Source: DASUSH01 sp036375215 | GTDB lineage: Bacteria > Actinomycetota > Thermoleophilia > Solirubrobacterales > 70-9 | DNA: 16,161 nt | Assembly (NCBI GenBank): GCA_036375215.1 | Contig: DASUSH010000080.1 | Location: forward strand, 1 to 16,161 | Direction of reading: 5' to 3' | Shown here: in pieces, positions 12,629 through 16,161 of the stretch | Layout of the letters: each line of letters starts with the position of its first letter | Numbering within the stretch: position 1 is the first letter of the stretch | Notes under the pieces: model-generated | Seen by the model: only the letters and a program-made list of their open reading frames with translations | The model's database searches: none | What the model was told of the DNA's origin: nothing | Position numbers and translations under genes: made by a program

Positions 12629-14287
12629 GTGGCCGAGCAAAGCTCCACAACCGCCGACCCGGTCGGGCGGCTGAGAGACATCGTGCGCGCGGTCGCCGCC
12701 GAGCTCGGCGGCGACGGGACCGGGGCCGCTCCGACCCTCGAGCGCCCGCCGCGGGCCGAGCTCGGCGACTACTCGACCAACGCCGCGATGCTGCTGGCGC
12801 CGGTGCTCGGTGCGCCTCCCCGCGAGATCGCCGAGCGGCTGAGCGAGCCGCTCGCCACCAGGCTCGGCGCCGACGTCGAGCGCGTCGAGGTCGCCGGCCC
12901 GGGATTCCTGAACGTCTTCCTGGCCGACGCGTGGTGCCGGGAGGGCGTGCGCGGGATCCTCGCCGCGGGCGAGGAGTTCGGCGCGGGCGCCGCCGTGGGC
13001 GACCGGGTCGCGGTCGAGTTCGTCTCCGCCAACCCCACGGGCCCGCTGACCGCCGCCGGCGGCCGCCACGCCGCCTTCGGCGACTCGGTCGCGCGCATCC
13101 TCGAGCGGGCCGGTCACGGGGTCGAGCGCCATTACTACCTCAACGACACCGGCGGCCAGGTGGTGCGGTTCGCGCAGTCGATCTCGGCGCGGATGACGGG
13201 CGCGGATCCGCCCGAGGGCGGCTACGAGGGCGCCTACGTCGCCGAGCTCGCCGAGGAGCTCGCCGCCGCGGGGGCCGACCCCGAGGACCTCGAGGCGCTG
13301 GGCCGGTTCGGTACGGGCGCGATGCGCGAGCGGATCGCGGCGACGCTCGAGCGCTACGGCGTGAGCTTCGACCGCTGGTACTCGGAGCGCTCCTACCAGG
13401 AGAGCGGCAAGATGGAGGCGGCGATCGCGAAGCTGCGCGAGGCCGGCCACGTCTACGACTCCGAGGGCGCGACCTGGCTGCGGACGAGCGAGTTCGGCGA
13501 CGACAAGGACCGCGTCCTCGTCCGCTCCGACGGCGAGCCCACCTACTTCGCGGCGGACATCTCCTACCACCTGGAGAAGTCCGGCGAGTTCGACCACCTG
13601 ATCAACGTCCTCGGGGTCGACCATCATGGCTACGTGGCTCGCATGCGGGCCGCGTTCGGGGCGGCCGGCGCCGATCCCGGCGCCTTCGAGGCGCCGATGA
13701 TCCAGCTCGTCCACATCGTCGAGGCCGGCGAGCGGGCGCAGATGTCGAAGCGCAAGGGCGAGTTCGTGACCCTCGACGAGCTCGTCGACGACATCGGCGT
13801 CGACGCGGCGCGGTGGTTCATGGTCCAGCGCTCGAACGACACCCAGATCGACCTGGACCTCGAGCTGGCCCGCCGCCAGTCCTCCGACAACCCCGTCTAC
13901 TACGTCCAGTACGCGCACGCGCGGATCGCCAGCATCCTGCGCAAGGCGGAGGCTGAGACCGGCTGGGAGACCTCACCCGAGCGGATCGCGGCCGCCGCGG
14001 AGGCCGGCCTGGCGGCGGCCGCGGAGCCGGCCGAGCGCGCGCTCGTGAAGCGGCTGCTCGCCGCCCCCGCGGAGGTCCGCGCCGCCGCCGAGCTGCGCGC
14101 GCCCCACCGCCTGGGTGCCTACGCGACCGAGACCGCCGCCGACTTCCACGCCTTCTACCGGGACTGCCAGGTGGTCGGCGCCGGCGGCGAGACCGAGCAG
14201 GCGCGGCTGGCGCTCTGCGTGGCGACCAAGTCGGTGATCGCCTCGACGCTCGGGCTGCTCGGCGTCGGCGCGCCGGAGCGGATGTAG
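12629..14287 (+). CDS. argS: arginyl-tRNA synthetase
   Basis: Charges tRNA-Arg with arginine; class I synthetase of 552 aa, a normal length. The N-terminal Add-1-type domain has ELGDYSTNAAMLLAP (44-58) and VAGPGFLNVFL. The catalytic core begins EFVSANPTGPL (130-140), where the expected HxGH signature reads T141-A-A-G144, then GRHAAFGDS. LNDTGGQ (171-177), YFAADISYHLEK, LGVDHHGYVARM (328-339) and the KMSK loop AQMSKRKGEFVTLDEL (370-385) are all present. The C-terminal DALR anticodon-binding domain ends in LGVGAPERM, as usual. Apart from the HIGH site, nothing looks decayed, and the reading frame is unbroken, so it is probably functional. The GTG start at 12629 is supported by a leaderless-type -10 6 nt upstream. 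It is flanked on both sides by minus-strand glycosidase genes. Confidence 0.95.
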   Translation: MAEQSSTTADPVGRLRDIVRAVAAELGGDGTGAAPTLERPPRAELGDYSTNAAMLLAPVLGAPPREIAERLSEPLATRLGADVERVEVAGPGFLNVFLADAWCREGVRGILAAGEEFGAGAAVGDRVAVEFVSANPTGPLTAAGGRHAAFGDSVARILERAGHGVERHYYLNDTGGQVVRFAQSISARMTGADPPEGGYEGAYVAELAEELAAAGADPEDLEALGRFGTGAMRERIAATLERYGVSFDRWYSERSYQESGKMEAAIAKLREAGHVYDSEGATWLRTSEFGDDKDRVLVRSDGEPTYFAADISYHLEKSGEFDHLINVLGVDHHGYVARMRAAFGAAGADPGAFEAPMIQLVHIVEAGERAQMSKRKGEFVTLDELVDDIGVDAARWFMVQRSNDTQIDLDLELARRQSSDNPVYYVQYAHARIASILRKAEAETGWETSPERIAAAAEAGLAAAAEPAERALVKRLLAAPAEVRAAAELRAPHRLGAYATETAADFHAFYRDCQVVGAGGETEQARLALCVATKSVIASTLGLLGVGAPERM

Positions 14288-14316
14288 CCGCTCCCTCATG
14301 TCGCGCGACCGCGGCT
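14286..14316. terminator. possible hairpin between argS and glycosidase copy 2
   Basis: AGCCGC (14286-14291) pairs with GCGGCT (14311-14316) over a 19-nt loop that itself contains the palindrome GTCGCGCGAC (14300-14309). It overlaps the argS stop codon. The stem is short and the loop long, so this is the weakest of the convergent-junction hairpins. Confidence 0.3.
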
Positions 14317-14323
14317 CCTCGCC

Positions 14324-15451
14324 CTAAGGCCGCCCGCCCGTGAACTGGGTGAGCTTGCGCCAGGCCGGCTTGGCCTCGAACTCGTGCGTGAACAGGCCCG
14401 CGTAGCGGCAAAGGTGGCAACCCGCCTGGACGTCGTTGTCGCGCCAGACGTACCAGACGACCTTGGCGACGTTCCACTCGGCGGTCGAGAGGAAGAGGCG
14501 GAAGGAACGGGCCAGGAGGCGCTTCTGGCCGCGCTCGGACTTGACCAGCGCAAAGCTCTTCGGGCCGTCGGTCGGCCATCCGATCTCGGTGATCCAAAGC
14601 GGGGCCGCCGGGTCGGGGCCGGCGTCGATGACCCGGCGCAGGCGCCTGACCTGGGCCGCGATCCCGTCGAGGTCGGGCGCGTAGGGGTGGAGCGCGTAAG
14701 CGTCGAAGGAGGCCGCGACCTCACCGCCGGCGAGGAACCGGTCGAGGAAGTCCCACGCCCGGATCCCCCTGGTCGGCGAGCCGAACATGCCGCCGAGCAC
14801 GATCGTCGCCCCCGGGTCGGCGGCGCGGATCGCCTCGGCCGCGAGCGTCACGAGCTCGCGGTACTCGGCGGGCGCTGGTCGCGGGTGCCAGAAGACCGGC
14901 GAGTTCGCCTCGTTCCAGATCTGCCATTCGCCGATCGGCAGCGGCTGGATCGCGGGCTCGCGGAGCGCGAGCTCCTCCCAGAACTCGCCTCCCGGCCCGT
15001 AGCGGCCGACCAGGTCGCCGAGGAAGTCCTGCCAGGCCGCCCGCGCGGCCGCGTCGTCGATCGGCGGGCGCTCGAAGTTGCCGCCGGCGACCCAGTCGGG
15101 CGAGCCGTAGACGAACGGGAGCAACCGGATGCCGTGGCTGGCGGCCCGCTCGACGATCTGGTCGGTCGGGCCCCAGCGGGTGCGGTCCTCGGGCAGGCCG
15201 ACGGGGAGGCCGGGGACCGACGGCTGCGGCTGCGGGGCCTTCGGCTCGATGAACGGCCAGAAGAGGGGCACCCGCAGCGTGCGGACCCCGCCGCCGCCCA
15301 TGCGGGCGTACTCGCTCGGCTCCATCTCGGTCGCCGAGGTGACGCCGTAGAAGTCGGCCGTGGGAGGGCTCGGCGCCGCCGACGGCGCGGCGGCTGGCAG
15401 GAGGAGGGCGAGCCCGGCGACCGCCGCGGCGAGCGCGCCGCGGGCGCGCAC
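14324..15451 (-). CDS. secreted glycoside hydrolase-like protein (clan GH-A / GH39-like), copy 2
   Basis: 375 aa from the GTG at 15451, which lies 2 nt after the stop of copy 3; this start gives a signal peptide (MRARGALAAAVAGLALLLPA, cleavage near residue 25). The mature chain opens with DFYGV, then GGGGVRTLRVPLFW. The acid/base site reads EWQIWNEANS (E181), with Ala where copies 1 and 3 have Pro, and the nucleophile is probably E289 in LWITEIGWPTDGP. ALHPYAPDL (253-261) and VVWYVWRDND precede the conserved C345-xx-C348 (CHLCRYAGLF). It ends in GGRP exactly like copy 3. It is very similar to copy 3 along its length, which points to tandem duplication. The substrate is unknown; export to the cell surface or medium is predicted. 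Confidence 0.85.
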   Translation of the reverse strand: MRARGALAAAVAGLALLLPAAAPSAAPSPPTADFYGVTSATEMEPSEYARMGGGGVRTLRVPLFWPFIEPKAPQPQPSVPGLPVGLPEDRTRWGPTDQIVERAASHGIRLLPFVYGSPDWVAGGNFERPPIDDAAARAAWQDFLGDLVGRYGPGGEFWEELALREPAIQPLPIGEWQIWNEANSPVFWHPRPAPAEYRELVTLAAEAIRAADPGATIVLGGMFGSPTRGIRAWDFLDRFLAGGEVAASFDAYALHPYAPDLDGIAAQVRRLRRVIDAGPDPAAPLWITEIGWPTDGPKSFALVKSERGQKRLLARSFRLFLSTAEWNVAKVVWYVWRDNDVQAGCHLCRYAGLFTHEFEAKPAWRKLTQFTGGRP

Positions 15452-15453
15452 GA

Positions 15454-16161
15454 TCAGGGCCGGCCGCCGGCGAACTGGGCGAACTTGGCCCACGCCGGCT
15501 TCGGCTCGAGGTCGGCGGTGAAGAGGCCGGAGTAGCGGCAGACGGCGCAGTCGGGCTGCACCTCGTTGTCGCGCCACGTGTACCAGACGACCCGCTCGAG
15601 CTTCCAGCGCCGGCGCTCCTCCAGGAAGAGCCGGAACGAGTCCCTGAGGAGCCGTTTCTGGGCCTGCGGGGACTTGACCAGGTTGTAGCCCTCGGGCCCC
15701 GCGGTGGGCCAGCCGATCTCGGTGACGAGCAGCGGGATGCGCTTGTCGCCGTTGGCCCTGACGACCTTGCGGACGAGCTCGACCTGGGCTTCGAGCCCGC
15801 GCAGGTTGGGCGCGTAGGGGTGGAGCGCGTACGCGTCGAACGAGGCGGCGGCCCCGGGCACGGCGTAGACGTCCTCGAGGAAGTCCCAGGCGTGGATCCC
15901 GCTCTGGGGCGTTCCGAACATCCCGGCGAGCACGACCGCCGCGCCGGGGTCGGCGGCCTTGATCGCCTCGCTCGACATCCTCAGGAGGTCGGCGTACTCG
16001 GGCGGCGAGGGAGCCGGCTTCCAGAACATCCGCGAGTTGGGCTCGTTCGAGATCTGCCAGGCGTCGATCGGCGTCTTCGGCACGCCCGGGTTGGCCGCCC
16101 AGAACTCGCCGGCGGGCCCGTAGCGGCGGACGAGGTCGTCGAGCAGGTCACGCCACGCGGC
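15454..16161 (-). CDS. glycoside hydrolase-like protein, copy 3 (5' end beyond window)
   Basis: The frame stays open to the last base of the window, so the N-terminus and any signal peptide are missing; 235 residues are visible. The visible part runs from AAWRDLLDDLVRRYGP, the end of the first half-barrel, through AWQISNEPNS with the likely acid/base Glu, GMFGTPQSGIHAWDFL, ALHPYAPNL, and LLVTEIGWPTAGP with the likely nucleophile, to VVWYTWRDNE and CAVCRYSGLF, ending in GGRP. An internal GTG at 16083 is not taken as the start, because homology with copy 2 continues upstream of it. It is the promoter-proximal gene of a pair with copy 2, separated from it by only 2 nt. Confidence 0.85.
   Translation of the reverse strand, partial: AAWRDLLDDLVRRYGPAGEFWAANPGVPKTPIDAWQISNEPNSRMFWKPAPSPPEYADLLRMSSEAIKAADPGAAVVLAGMFGTPQSGIHAWDFLEDVYAVPGAAASFDAYALHPYAPNLRGLEAQVELVRKVVRANGDKRIPLLVTEIGWPTAGPEGYNLVKSPQAQKRLLRDSFRLFLEERRRWKLERVVWYTWRDNEVQPDCAVCRYSGLFTADLEPKPAWAKFAQFAGGRP

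Larger units (their letters stand above)
14324..16161 (-). repeat. tandem duplication of glycosidase genes (copies 2 and 3)
   Basis: The two genes align throughout, end in the same GGRP-stop, and share long identical stretches of DNA; for example 14675-14698 and 15808-15831 are the same 24 bases. This is best explained by a tandem gene duplication that has since diverged. Confidence 0.75.

Noticed and set aside
11210..13918. A 902-codon open frame extending glycosidase copy 1 through the DUF3467-like and argS genes
   Set aside because: The extra part is the reverse shadow of argS, and the signal peptide plus the TTGA overlap mark the true start at 12310.
14384..15535. A 383-codon open frame on the plus strand opposite glycosidase copy 2
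   Set aside because: Composition is typical of an antisense shadow (Arg/Glu/Val/Gly-rich, no motif), and the minus strand encodes clear catalytic motifs throughout.
16081..16083. GTG as the start of a complete glycosidase copy 3
   Set aside because: The frame remains open to the window end and encodes sequence aligned with copy 2 (RRYGPAGEFW), so the gene continues beyond the window.
1..16161. A mobile element, defence island or biosynthetic gene cluster
   Set aside because: No transposase, integrase, direct-repeat boundaries, nuclease or toxin-antitoxin pair, or biosynthetic enzymes were seen; base composition looks even and most genes are housekeeping.

Overview
The window is very GC-rich, densely coding bacterial DNA. 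Stops and starts overlap by 4 nt, start codons are often GTG or TTG, and several genes seem to be read from leaderless transcripts. These traits, with the protein families present, suggest a high-GC actinobacterium-like organism, possibly of the Thermoleophilia/Solirubrobacterales type. That placement is an inference; there is no rRNA or other phylogenetic marker here. No tRNA, rRNA, insertion sequence, integrase, CRISPR array or phage gene was seen.

Layout. (1) 1-3533 (+): lower-glycolysis operon, with the last codons of an upstream gene (possibly gap), then pgk, tpiA and gpmI, each joined to the next by a TTGA or GTGA stop/start overlap. (2) 3491-5268 (-): a sulfide:quinone oxidoreductase-like flavoprotein followed by a rhodanese; the rhodanese tail runs antisense into the end of gpmI. 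(3) 5269-5497: regulatory region with a near-consensus sigma-A-type promoter and several dyads, driving a small heat-shock protein (hsp20), followed by tgt (+). (4) 7305-9852 (-): a metallophosphoesterase, a lipoprotein with a Thr/Pro/Glu-rich tail, and a membrane Ser/Thr kinase without PASTA repeats. (5) 9925-11178 (+): an M48/Ste24-like membrane metalloprotease. (6) 11210-16161: argS (+) embedded between secreted clan GH-A-like glycosidase genes on the minus strand. One of these is coupled to a DUF3467-like gene; the other two are tandem paralogues, the outer one cut by the window edge.

How it fits together. Most genes are housekeeping: glycolysis, tRNA modification, tRNA charging, protein quality control. 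The accessory themes are sulfide/persulfide handling, a kinase-lipoprotein signalling pair, and a small family of secreted glycosidase-like proteins with a conserved C-terminal CxxC. All four convergent gene junctions carry a GC-rich hairpin without a T-tract. Four genes have a TAnnnT hexamer exactly 6 or 7 nt before the start codon.

The most unusual observations are an ArgRS whose HIGH signature reads TAAG while its KMSK loop is intact, a 19-bp divergent intergenic region with overlapping -10 elements, and the glycosidase family arranged around argS. I did not find a clear new defence or mobile system.
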